Source: Microthyrium microscopicum
Lineage: Eukaryota; Ascomycota; Dothideomycetes; Microthyriales; Microthyriaceae
Assembly (NCBI GenBank): GCA_010405405.1
Contig: MU004233.1
Coordinates: 571,835-635,834, forward strand
Length of the DNA: 64,000 bases
Reading direction: 5' to 3'
Positions 25,616 through 36,052 of this stretch are shown here, piece after piece. Within the stretch, counting starts at the first letter, position 1; each line of letters opens with the position of its first letter. The notes under the pieces are model-generated. The model was not told the origin of the DNA. It made no database searches and was given only the letters and a program-made list of their open reading frames with translations. The position numbers were made by a program, and so were the translations under genes.

Positions 25616-26743
25616 GGGACTATTCGTTGCCTGGGATCTCCTCTAAGGGATCCGTTCTGACTCTGTGACTGTTTTTTAAGCTCCTGGAAGCCAAAGGTTT
25701 TGACGATACTTTGATATCCTTGAGCCATCATTCTTATTCTGTATCTATAGACTTTGAACAGCAGGGCCTGCACATAGAATTGAATTAATCATATGAACCA
25801 CACTTCCTCTCTTCTGAGCCTGTTGCTTCTACCTGGAATTCACATTAGAAAACCCAGGCGGGCTAGAACTGCGCGTAATTGTCTTTAAAAGCCAGTCTCC
25901 ACCCAGTCACGCCTGTTGTCTGAAGTCGTGGAGTTCAAACCCAAGAGTTCGCTGTAGTTGGCTGTCGCGCGAAAGAGGTACCTGCCTTATGGGTGATCTC
26001 TACCTCACCCGTTGTCTACTGAACAGTTCTGAGTCTAGCTCACCTCGTGCTCTGGTTATTCCTACCTCTATCTTGTCAGTTGTCAAACTTGCAAACTCAT
26101 AAACTCACAAACTCACAAACTTCTGATTGTTTAGACCTTCTTCCTCCCTCACTCTTCGACCTCTTAATCTCGCTGACCCTCAACTTCCTTGGAAGAACCT
26201 CCGCTTTCTTCTTAGTACCAGACGATAATCTTGGGCGAATCTTCGCTACTCTCATGTCACTTTCAAATCTCTTCTCGCCATCGCTCACTCGTTACCATCG
26301 CTCACTCGTTACCATCGCTCACTCGTTACCATCGCTCACTCGTTCCCATCGCTCACTCGTTCCCATCGCTCACCTTACCCCTAACACTACCTCCATACTG
26401 CCATATCATTCAAGCAAAATAGATTTGGCACCAAAATACATTGCTGTCTGCGCTCAGCGAATAGCACACAAAATCGTGCTACACCACTGTTATTCTCAAC
26501 AGCCTGCCGAATGTTACAACCTTCCCTTTATCCATACGTCCGGCTGCCACAGCTCTATTCTCGCCGTAATTAAGCCCAAACACCTTACGTCCTCTTTGGG
26601 GACAGAACGAGTGAGCCGTTCTGACGACGATTTTCATTGATGACGATGGCTGCCATAACACTTCTGGAAGAGCGACAACTTTAATTACCATTGTGTTCGA
26701 GGATCTGATGTAAGTTCTCTAAGCTAATGGGACTTGAAGCAGT
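25616..26743. other. Region between copy D and the relic
   Basis: No intact N-terminal family exon was found where one would be expected upstream of the relic at 26744. It holds the 17 bp tandem repeat at 26279-26374; a 197-residue frame (26047-26640) runs through that repeat and is low complexity. A preserved GTAAGT donor at 26711 and an acceptor CAG at 26741-26743 show that an exon once lay upstream. Confidence 0.5.
26279..26374. repeat. 17 bp tandem repeat
   Basis: Unit CATCGCTCACTCGTTAC occurs at 26279, 26296 and 26313; the next two units (26330, 26347) end in TCC instead of TAC; a partial sixth unit ends at 26374. The units are contiguous, without spacers, so this is a minisatellite and not a CRISPR array. 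Confidence 0.92.
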
Positions 26744-27943
26744 TTGTCCACGCAGAGATTGCTACAGAATCTTTGCTGCTTGGTCGACTGATGGCCAAGC
26801 TAATACTGGAACGTCTAAGGATCTGCAAGATGGTCACGGAGTCTTCCCTTATGCCACAAGCCGGTTACTGCTTTCATGAAGATCATTTCGTTCTTCTCAC
26901 TCATAGACTTACGCGGGCGACTCTCAGACTTCAACTATATGTTGCTTTGACCAAATGGAACGGGTTTTTGAGCGCCCAAGAGATCAACTTCTGGACATTT
27001 GCTAAGGAATTTGTCAATGACGAATATGCTGTGGACCTTCATCAAACTGAAGATGTTGGACCCGTTGTGGAGTTGCTTCAATTTCTTCACGGTCACTTCT
27101 CACACCTGCAAGCGGCAGACGGAGGAAATGGAATAATCTCTCAGATTTTATTGAGTAGGTTACTGAGCTCATTGTTTGCAGGCTGTCCTGCAGCAAAGAG
27201 TTCTCAACTTCGCAGAGAAGAGCGGTCAAAGTGGTCCTTCGAGCTTGACGCTGAGTTGCCATTTTGTCAACCCCAACCGATTTTGACGCTCGCAGATCAT
27301 CTGCAGTTTGACTTGGCTTCATCCTTCGCAGAGTTCCATTCTGAAATGGATTTCTGGTCCTACTACGATTGGCGAGATTGGCAAGATTGGCCATTCAAAC
27401 CCTGCCCAGTTTATATAGATCGCAAATGGGGAGGAAACAAAAACACAGGCATGCATTGTATTCACCGTTACTTTCCCGTTATCAGCAAAGTTACTGGGTC
27501 CAAACAGGCTCTCATAGCCTGATTTGCCCTCGTAGTACTATTAAAGGCATATCTCAGCGCTTTGAACCTTTGCCAATCTTGATCTCAGCTCGAGACTTTA
27601 CCCTCCAGTAAACATTTCATTCCCTGGTCGGCTGGCATGCCATTGAAACAACAGTACACAATCTTTTCACGCTCGACCTCGGGAAAAGAGGCTGCTGAAG
27701 TCAGAATCGCTGGTCTGATCGGTATACGCGATGTGATCGCCCTGAGCACAAGCTTCGGTGCGAACCTGAGCTTCGAATTCGCCCACATGGTCTATCTACT
27801 TGCCTCCGCAAGATGCTTGATGCTGAAGCACGCGGATTCCATCTACGCCAGGCAACTTTAGAGGTGTGCTGGGGTTTGAACAACCTGAAGAGGGGTTCAC
27901 AGGCGGGTATGCTCCAGGATTTGATACTTTTGAGAAAACGTAA
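26744..27943 (+). pseudogene. Degraded tandem family copy (5'-truncated)
   Basis: Begins right after an intact splice acceptor, at the position that corresponds to exon 3 of copy D, and stays open for about 255 residues with good family blocks: L-T-H-R-L-T-R-A-T-L-R-L-Q-L-Y-V-A-L-T-K-W and C-I-H-R-Y-F-P-V-I-S-K-V-T-G. The F-box-like N-terminal exon is missing. The frame then shifts near 27505; the other frame carries I-L-I-S-A-R-D-F (as in copy C) up to an in-frame TAA at 27609-27611, followed by L-V-G-W-H-A-I-E. Another frame later reads M-L-D-A-E...R-Q-A-T-L-E-V-C-W-G-L and a final shift gives the family ending G-Y-A-P-G-F-D-T-F. So it is a pseudogene with one lost exon, at least two shifts and one stop, most like copy C. 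Confidence 0.85.
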
Positions 27944-29177
27944 GGCCTTTTGCGGCCATGCCAAATCAAGTACGCCGGTTCGGCTTCCGTGACTTTGATG
28001 GATAATTGCCACACGCAACGCGGGCCTCTCGTCTGTTGGAAAGCGACACCTTTCTGACTTGAAATTCCGCCAAATAATGGTTCTTCCTCATCTTACACAT
28101 TCCCTTTATGCTAGCTCCTATGTCTATCACACAACGGCAGCTTCGAATCACAAGGACATTGGTCGACAATAACTGCTTGATCTTTCGTGATGCTGGAAGC
28201 TGAGAGGGTACCTTACAGCTATTACTGCATTTAAACACACCAATTGTATGTCTCGCTAATCAAATATAGCGCCAGATGTGGATGTTTCGAGATGTTACTT
28301 CTTCATTTTATAAGAACGGTATTCAATAGGGTCGTGGTTCACGTATAACTCCAACGAGCTGCTTCCACTTGAGCGCTCAAGGACGTTAGCTTCGTTCATT
28401 TTATTGTTATAACAACTCCCGTTGAGGCGAAACCTTCCAATCAGTCGAGTTTAGCTTAAGCTTCTTATATTCACGACCAGTAACGAAACACCCTTATTCA
28501 CTTCTATTGATCTAGCGGTCTCGTTTGTCATCAAGCCCTTCCAGGCTAGGAGAAAGAACTTGAAGCAATCGTCAAGATGCTTGTCTTAGCAAGATGAAAT
28601 GTAATGTGGTCATTCTTCAAGAAGCAGGCTCGATGGTATGCAGCCGCTTACTTGATAACCTGTGTGGGTGACCGCCTGGGGGCTCCTTCCCGACTATCAA
28701 AGCCCAACTTCGCAACTTCCTAGGAGGTACCACAACTCATAACTGCACCTCATATAAATCGTGAGTGATTGTAGCAACATTTCACCTCATAAAGCATTTC
28801 ACTCGCTCAGCCTCTCAAAGATTATATAATCGCATCCCTGAACATGTGCTTAAAGCTTTCTGCACTCTATGATAATATTCTGCACCACCCAAGTTTGCAA
28901 ACCGTCTCTCTACCCTTTCTCATTAAATCTCCATCTTCTGCGTTACATTCAACTCTGCAAGCTTTTATATTTTTCTAGCCGCCTCCGACGTTGCTCGAAA
29001 TTCAAACAGAGTTTGATCGCCGAAAAAACCTAAAATTGCTTTCATCCACTGCCATCTTCACATAGCGTAGCTCTACGACTACAAGTTCTACAACAACACA
29101 ACGTGTACCTAGAGCAAATTGCAACATCAAGATCACCACAACAACACCCAGTATTCTCATAGGATTCCTGCTTCATC
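27944..29177. other. Intergenic before copy E
   Basis: No gene supported; only short frames without motifs. The 150 bp before 29178 are presumably the leader of copy E. Confidence 0.5.
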
Positions 29178-30959
29178 ATGTTTCCGACCAAAATTACGCC
29201 CATGATCTCTTCACAATACACCCGACCCGAAAGCAATGTGGACCTCCCGCGGCTGCTTCAATGGTCGTTTCGAGAGGCGCCGATTGAGATCACATTAGAC
29301 ATTCTCGAAAAATGTTTTCCTCCGTGCCCACAGGTATATTATAAAGGGAACCGTCTCTTAAGCCACAAGCATGAGCTTGCACCAGAAACACAATCCGTAT
29401 TCGCTGTGCTCGCGACTTCACCGGATTTTCTGGCCGCTGTGCAGGTAAGTCTTCCTCCCTATGGACATATAAACCTTGAGTCATCGCTACGTAGCGTGAG
29501 GATCACCCCTAGTTCTGAGACCTTGCTAGCTGGCCTTTTGTGGTACATCGTATTGGAAGCATTCACTAATAGATTCCAGAGTCCATCGATTTCCAAGTCA
29601 CTGCTAGCGACATGGGAGACCTATTCATTTGGCCATCTGGTTCCTGGTGTATGCGAAGCCATGATTAGAACAGCTACAGTCATCATGAAAACAGCTCAAC
29701 CGGAGGAGGTGCTGCGCTTTGATCCCGATACTTACCAGGACAATGATGACTGGTTCGATGAATTTGGATACTTCCTCGACACATACCGGTAAGTCTACCC
29801 CTCACGTCGCAATATAACACCTACTCTATGAGCTTCGCATCAATGAATTTTACTCTACTAGTTCTATACTGATGCTTCTAGGCCATACACGGATGCTCCG
29901 CGTCGCTCCGTCTCACAGCTTTCTCACCACGCTGAGCTTGCAATCGAACTTTCTACTCTTACCAACTTCTCAATCAAGCTAATTCTCGAATGTCCTTCAA
30001 TTTGCAGCATCATCACAAGATCTTGTTTGATCCCACCAGCCGAGTACTCGAAAGAAAACCAGACAATGCTACTCCAACACCGCATATCGCGAGCTTTTGC
30101 GTATCTTCAGCTATACGTTGCGATGTCACGCTGGAAGCCTGAGCTCTCGGACAAGAAGATCATATACTGGCTTTTTGCTAACCCCATGGGATACAATTAC
30201 CGCGCGATTGATGGCCATCAATCTGAAGATGTCAAAACTGTTCTGGAATGGCTTTGCTACCTAGAGGAACGCTTTTCGTCGGCGGGATCACTACAACATT
30301 CCAGTAACATCCTCAAGCCGATTTTGTCCAGCAAACTAGTGAGATCACTGTGCAGTATTGAGCTAGATGAAGCTATCCTCAAGACACAAGAGCCTGAGAG
30401 TCAGTGGTCATCAGAGCTACATTATGCACTCCCATTCGCTACCACGCTCCGACCCGCTATAACCCTTGCCGAACGTCTAGAGGACAGCATGAAGAAACAT
30501 TTGAAGCAAGCCTTTGCGCTTGTTAAGGGAGCCGGGTGGTACAATATCGAATGGCGCAACTCGTCAGACTTACCCTTCGGTCTCTGTGAGGCTCCCGAGT
30601 ATCGGTGTCCTACTGATGGGCAAGCGCGACAGGCGATGTATTGTCTCCATCAGATCTGGCCTGTCATCGACAAACACACCAAGCATTACAAATGCCAAGA
30701 CAGCGCCATCGCTCCAACAAACGCAATCATCGACCCTTGGTACAAGCCTTACAACTCGAAAGTCTGCTACCAAGTAAAGCTTGCCTGGTTCGGCTGGCAC
30801 ACTCGGCTTTCTATTGTCCATCAGCCATATCTTTTGATAAATAGAGTTGATTCCCTCCGCGGGTGCCGTCGATGTGACATTTCCCGGGAATGGGAGAACA
30901 GGTATGTGAAGTGTTCGTGCCAGCGGAGGCTACGATGGCATCTGTATGACGGCTCATAA
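29178..30959 (+). CDS. Tandem family copy E, cut by a MITE
   Basis: Exons 29178-29444, 29580-29788 and 29882-30959; introns 135 and 93 bp. Reading ends at a TAA inside the MITE, giving 517 residues. The first intron is a multiple of three and has no stop, so retention would still be readable. Blocks: F-R-E-A-P-I-E-I-T-L-D-I-L-E-K-C-F-P-P, L-L-Q-H-R-I-S-R-A-F-A-Y-L-Q-L-Y-V-A-M-S-R-W, K-I-I-Y-W-L-F, C-L-H-Q-I-W-P-V-I-D-K and cysteine cluster C-R-R-C followed 12 residues later by C-S-C. The last residues are encoded by the inserted element. The missing C-terminus (D-A-D...Q-Q-T-L-E-V-A-W-G-L) lies intact beyond the insertion at 31519-31708. The closest copy is D, which has the same two intron positions. 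Probably a recently damaged gene; a shortened protein is still possible. Confidence 0.8.
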
Positions 30960-31518
30960 CGGCCACCCTGGCCACTTCACCAAAATCCAAAATCTAAAAA
31001 TCTATATGTTCACAAATTAGTTATTTACACCACAAAGAGCCCAAATTTGAGGATTCTAAAGAAGCCAAATAGTAAGTTGAATTTTTCTGCATTTTTGGGA
31101 TGTCTAAAAGTATTATATCTTTATGTTTTGACGCGAGGAGTGGGACTTTATAATTGTTGATATTTTTTGCTTTTTGATAAAAAGTGGAGCTTGACGAGGA
31201 TGCCCTTTTGCTCACTAAGTAGTTAGTAGGGTCTGTCCCTAAGTTAGTGAGGTAAGCGCCCTTAAATTAGCGAGTCCTTTATGCTCCAAAAATGCCAAGA
31301 AAAGATCATATTTCTTGAATTAAAGATTAGCTTCAACAATTATAATTAAATAGACTTTTCTAGCTCTTAAAAATTAAGTAAAAATCAACTTGCTATTTGG
31401 CTTCTTCAGAATGTCTAAATATGTGCTAGATTTGGTATAATAATTGCCTTTACATTTCTGTGTTTGTTGTACTTTTTGGTTTTGGTGAAGTGGCCAGGGT
31501 GGCCGTTATGAGCCGTCA
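30947..31518. mobile_element. MITE with 39 bp perfect TIRs inside copy E
   Basis: The 572 bp element begins TGACGGCTCATAACGG and ends with its exact inverse complement; the terminal inverted repeats are identical for 39 bp (30947-30985 and 31480-31518). Flanks are TA on both sides (30945-30946, 31519-31520), consistent with a Tc1/mariner-type target duplication. Further in, a second inverted pair (around 31060-31090 and 31378-31408, with the shared string AAGAAGCCAAAT) extends the fold-back. It has no coding capacity. Perfect termini suggest a recent insertion. Confidence 0.93.
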
Positions 31519-31708
31519 TAATCTGGCGCAAAGACCACGCGCCCCTTGGAACCCTTCTGCTGCTCTCAACCGCTTGATTGACGCTGATATGCAAGCACGA
31601 AGTCTCTGTCAACAGACGCTGGAAGTGGCCTGGGGATTGGAGCGGCCGAAAGAAGGGTTCACAGGAGCTTATTGTCCTGACCATTTTTATGCGTCGTCCT
31701 CGTCTTAG
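31519..31708 (+). pseudogene. Severed 3' end of copy E
   Basis: After the MITE, an open frame reads N-L-A-Q-R-P-R-A-P-W, then L-N-R-L-I-D-A-D and Q-Q-T-L-E-V-A-W-G-L-E-R-P-K-E-G-F-T-G-A-Y, which aligns with the last 60 residues of copy D. It ends at a TAG at 31706-31708. There is no start codon of its own at a sensible place, so it is the cut-off tail of copy E. Confidence 0.85.
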
Positions 31709-32837
31709 GAAAAAGAAACAGTGATTAGGTTCTGAAGTTCGAAAGAAGAGCTTGATGGTTGCGGTTCTATAGGACACTGCAGAAGTTGAATTTGTTCATA
31801 CTAATTGACTTCGAGCCTTCGATTTTCTCCTCATTTCCAAGTGCCTCTATGTAATTCTTGATTGATAGTGAACTAGACATAATGTACACTACCTATCAAC
31901 CACCAGATTCTCTTCTGTGTTTGCACTATAGGTTCCAGACTATATGGTAAGTTACATTACATGACCACGCGCTTTGAAGCGAGCTGCTAGCCACCCAGTT
32001 GAGATGGAACGTCGGCTGGCGATCGGGATTTGTTGTCTCAAGGCGCCCGTTTTGAAAATAAATAAAGATGGGAAAAGATGTCGCTAACTGACGACTTGCT
32101 AACCTTTCCATATTAGTACATTATTGGAGCTCAATGTCCCGGCTTCATCATGAGACAACAGATTGATTGAGGTCTAGAAAGATAACCACATTTTGATTGT
32201 AATTTCCTGTAGATTCCTCGCGACACGGCGATCAGGAAGTGCATAAATTGGTCTCGAACATGACAGGCCGACAGCACTTATAGGTTTTTCCAATACCTGT
32301 CCTGCTTAGCATATACTCTACAAGGTACATTCTCTCCCAGTTGAGGATGCGTCCTGTTCCTCGTGCCATGGATTCAGGCACGAACCTATATCGAGCGTGT
32401 GAGGTAGGAGCAAGCGGAACAATCCATTGCGGTCCATGATCAACCTTCAGCTCGTCCAATCCAGTGTAGTTATCGATCGAGGCCATTCGTGCCTTCCCCG
32501 TTGCTCTTACCAAAGTCTAAGTTCACCTCCATCAAACACTTCCACCACTCTTCAACCACCTCAAGGTATTTTTCAGGTCACTGCCCAGTTATATTGTTTC
32601 CATAAAAGGCATAATGAATTTTTAGAATGTGACGATTTACGCAATCCCACTACACGCCCATTTCACCTACCCTTCAGCGTCTCCATCAACCCTACTGTCC
32701 GCTGACTATCGCATTAATTGATCTACCCTTCAAGCCAGAAATATCGGTCATTTTCTACCTTGTCAGAATTGCTTCATCCTCAAAAGACAAACGTTCATTC
32801 TCAGAGAGTGCCAGTTTGCAAACTTTGCTACCCAATC
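31709..32837. other. Intergenic between subfamilies (E and F)
   Basis: No gene supported. Frames at 32232-32513 (minus) and 32427-32705 (plus) overlap each other and have no motifs. It marks the change from the A-E to the F-K subfamily. Confidence 0.5.
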
Positions 32838-35308
32838 ATGGCATCTTCTTCAATCGCCAATCTCGATCCCGCGCGACAGTTCTGTTACAATCTTAATCGA
32901 TTACCTCTGGAAGTGCGCGAATTGATTGTTCTGGAATGCTTCCCTACGTATCGACGTTCTGATGGCATTAGTCGAAATGTGTTCGAAGCATCTGTCACTG
33001 CAGCTTTCAACATGGTTATGTCCACAAAATCCCTTTTCGAAGCTTTCGAGCTCGCGCGCACCAAGATAGCAGAAGCCTTTCATACCTACGAACAAGCTCG
33101 TATGAATGTTGGTACTTATTTCTTCATCACGAGTGTTACCGCATTCGCTAGCACGGAAGGACCAATGGAGTCTTCAAAATCTGTTCCCACTGGGACCGCG
33201 GCGGTGGCTCTGATGCGTCTTGAAGGTTATCACCGAGTTTATTATTCACGTGAACCTCTCTTGGAGAATGACAACCAAGGCAGCCTTGCGCTGATGAGAC
33301 TCCTGGATCTTTCTATGGATACTTTCAAGGTTGCGATGGCTATTACTCGACTTCTAGATAATGCGCCGGATCTAAGCGCCGAGTTAGGCCAGATTGTTCC
33401 TCAAAGTCATCGATATCTTGCCACACCGAAAGCCGACCGCGACACCATAATCATCAACCGGATCACTCGTGTCTTGCACCATATCCAGCTGTTCGTCGCA
33501 ATCAAACGTTGGCTGCCTAAGGATACTGACGACGATGTCATTCAATCAGGCGTTGAAGCCGTTATGAGACGATCACATCGTTATCAAGGTCTCCTTGAAG
33601 TTAGCCACACATTATGTTTGATGAGATTTCTTCAAAGTCTAAGTCTAGAAGCAAACACATTTGGCAATACGAAGTAAGTTTTCCAGCATCTCGAGGCATA
33701 TCTTGGACACACCCACGGCCTCCCAAGCTCTTTTTGGCTCCCAACGTATGGTATTCATGAAGCGCATTGGGGGGTTGCGCTGAAGAAATCACATGGTCTA
33801 TCAGCGCGTGTGAGCTCAAAAAAGCACTATTTGTTCAACACTAATAAGAATTAGCAATCCATCAGTTTCAAGATTACTGAAGATCATCTCGGAGTCAGAG
33901 ATCGTTGGACAAATCCTTCAGCGAACGCTTGACGCAGTTCCAATTTCGGCTCCTGTTGGCCAGTCTTCGAATGCGTATCTGCCAGATCTTCCAGAATCTG
34001 TAGACTATACCTCTGCCAACATAGCGACTCGCATGCGAAAAGACTCCAGCATGTATATCCACAATTTTGTTGGCTCTCGTCTAAAGTACTTTTCGGCCGA
34101 GTTCTACAATCTGGGTACTGCCTTTTGCGGCGCATGTAACGAAGATGGCCCGAATTACCATCAACGACGCCAGCTGCACATTCATGACTATTATCATCCA
34201 TTAGACAGCAATGGCGATGTCAAGGTAGGTTTTCAAGACACAACAAGTTCCCTAACGAACTCGATAGCTCCAAGGCCATTGCTTCCTACCGAGTCCAATC
34301 GAAAGAAAGCTTTGAAGAATCTGTATACTGACAAATATAGGCATCAGCCCAATTACGGCCGCTTAGATCCCCTCGACGCTTCGGCGAGAATCTCCAGCCG
34401 CTTCTTCAGGTGACTTTCGATGCCATGCATATGTTGGAGTGGTGGGGTACTGGAGAGGTTCATTCTGTCAAGCGACCATACTTCATCAAAAAAGCCCGCC
34501 GTGACTACTGCAGCTCTATGAGATATGCCGAACAATGTCAACCCCTGCGACCTCGCCGGGAGGATTGCTCTCAAGCTCTGAACACCATATATGACGCTGA
34601 AAAAAAGGAGTATCGTCTGACCCAAAAGAGTCTGAATTGGGAATCTACGGTAAGCTCCCTAAATCCTGAACGCCGAAGATAATGGCAACCTCCTATGACA
34701 CCCAAAACATGTGATATTTATAATCATACGCCATCGTTGCCAAGATATATTTACCACACTGTCCCAAATCGCCATCTCTTCCCTACGCCACGTTTTGACA
34801 ACTCTATCTAACACGTTTCTAGGACGGTGGTGGCTGGAACCGGCGCAACATCATTGCTGAAAGCTGGGATGAGGTCAAAGTCCGCTGGATCACCGAAGAG
34901 CTCTACGAATTAGTCTGCCCCGATGAGGATACTACACAACCTGGCACAGACATTCGCACGCTAGAATTTGCTCATGTTTTTGCAGTCGAGGCTAGCGATG
35001 ACGATGAAGACTCGCAATCAGGAAATACTGGCGATGACTATGTCGACTATGGCGAATACTGGGTCCCAGACTATGGCGCTTGGGCAGACGATGACGCATA
35101 TGAAGACTGGGCTAATCCTTGGGGTGCTTGGGGATCGGACAGCGATGATGATATTAACGGAGCAGGCTTTCCTGTATGGGGAGGACGCGGACGAGGACAA
35201 TTTCGAGCCTCATTTCGCGGGCGAGGACAAGCTCTAGGACAGGGCGGCGGAGGACGGGGTGGTCAAGGTGCTCCGCGTCGGGGCCAACCCGATGCAAACG
35301 GCTGGTAA
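32838..35308 (+). CDS. Tandem family copy F with acidic and RGG tail
   Basis: Exons 32838-33673, 33855-34224, 34341-34649 and 34823-35308; introns 181, 116 and 173 bp. The phases close to 666 residues, the longest copy. F-box-like opening L-N-R-L-P-L-E-V-R-E-L-I-V-L-E-C-F-P; middle N-R-I-T-R-V-L-H-H-I-Q-L-F-V-A-I-K-R-W; the C-I-H motif has drifted to L-H-I-H-D-Y-Y-H-P; then I-Y-D-A-E-K-K-E-Y-R-L-T-Q-K-S-L-N-W-E. The last exon has no counterpart in A-E: about 60 residues rich in D, E, W and Y, then a glycine/arginine tail with G-R-G-R-G, F-R-G-R-G and G-G-R-G-G. Such RGG tails commonly bind RNA or are methylated on arginine; here that is inference. All four exon junctions have good consensus. 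Function unknown. Confidence 0.82.
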
Positions 35309-36052
35309 ACTAGGAAATACTTCCTTACGACGCCGGCATCATAACATCAAAGGTTTGACCACTTGTGGTTTGGTCGGGATACGGCTCAGTGACTTATCGC
35401 TATAAAGGGCCTCTATTTTCTTGACTAGATCCAGCAAGTAAGAGTAGAAAAGAATGTTTTAAACTTCGACAAAAGAGTTTATTGCTTGGATGTAGATTTC
35501 ATGACAGTATCAATCGTACTACTAACTATGGTGAATGATTGTCTGGGTCTCATAAAGCGGGATACTTGGATGATGAGTTCATGAATACTGCTCGCAAGGC
35601 TTGCTATAACGCTTATTGAAGTAGGCTGTTTGATGACCATCGAGTATGTTATACTTGATACAAGAAGCATCGGCCAAGGATAAAAATCGGTTTGAGTTTC
35701 CAAAAGCTAACCATATGTGCACACGTTACATCCCAATGAGAAATTCCTCTGAGGGCAAATGAGCATACTTACGAAGTACGTAGGTCTTGATTACTGACGC
35801 CGCTATTCGATGAAGAAATTTGATAACTTCTTTCGTTATACGAGTAATTTGACCATGTCAGTTGATTTGAGAGTCTAACCGAAGTAGCTCATGTTTGGAG
35901 CAATGATCCTCTGACATCCCACAATATCCAATACTTAGCCTTTCCCAATCTGTTGCAGACAAAAATGTCTCAACATCCTCCAGGCATTTGATCCTCTTCA
36001 GTCCAGATGTCGAACCTAGGTACTCTTCCAGCAGTACACAGACCAAGATTAC
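35309..36052. other. Convergent intergenic region between F and G
   Basis: Terminator regions of two convergent genes. A minus-strand frame (35858-36046) follows a GTAAGT directly at the end of copy G, so a further exon of G cannot be excluded; no family motif is seen in it. Confidence 0.45.

Noticed and set aside
26279-26374. CRISPR-like array of 17 bp repeats
   Set aside because: Units are contiguous without spacers, and the genome is eukaryotic; it is a minisatellite.
26047-26640. 197-residue plus-strand frame as a gene
   Set aside because: Low-complexity translation of the tandem repeat and simple sequence, with no motif.
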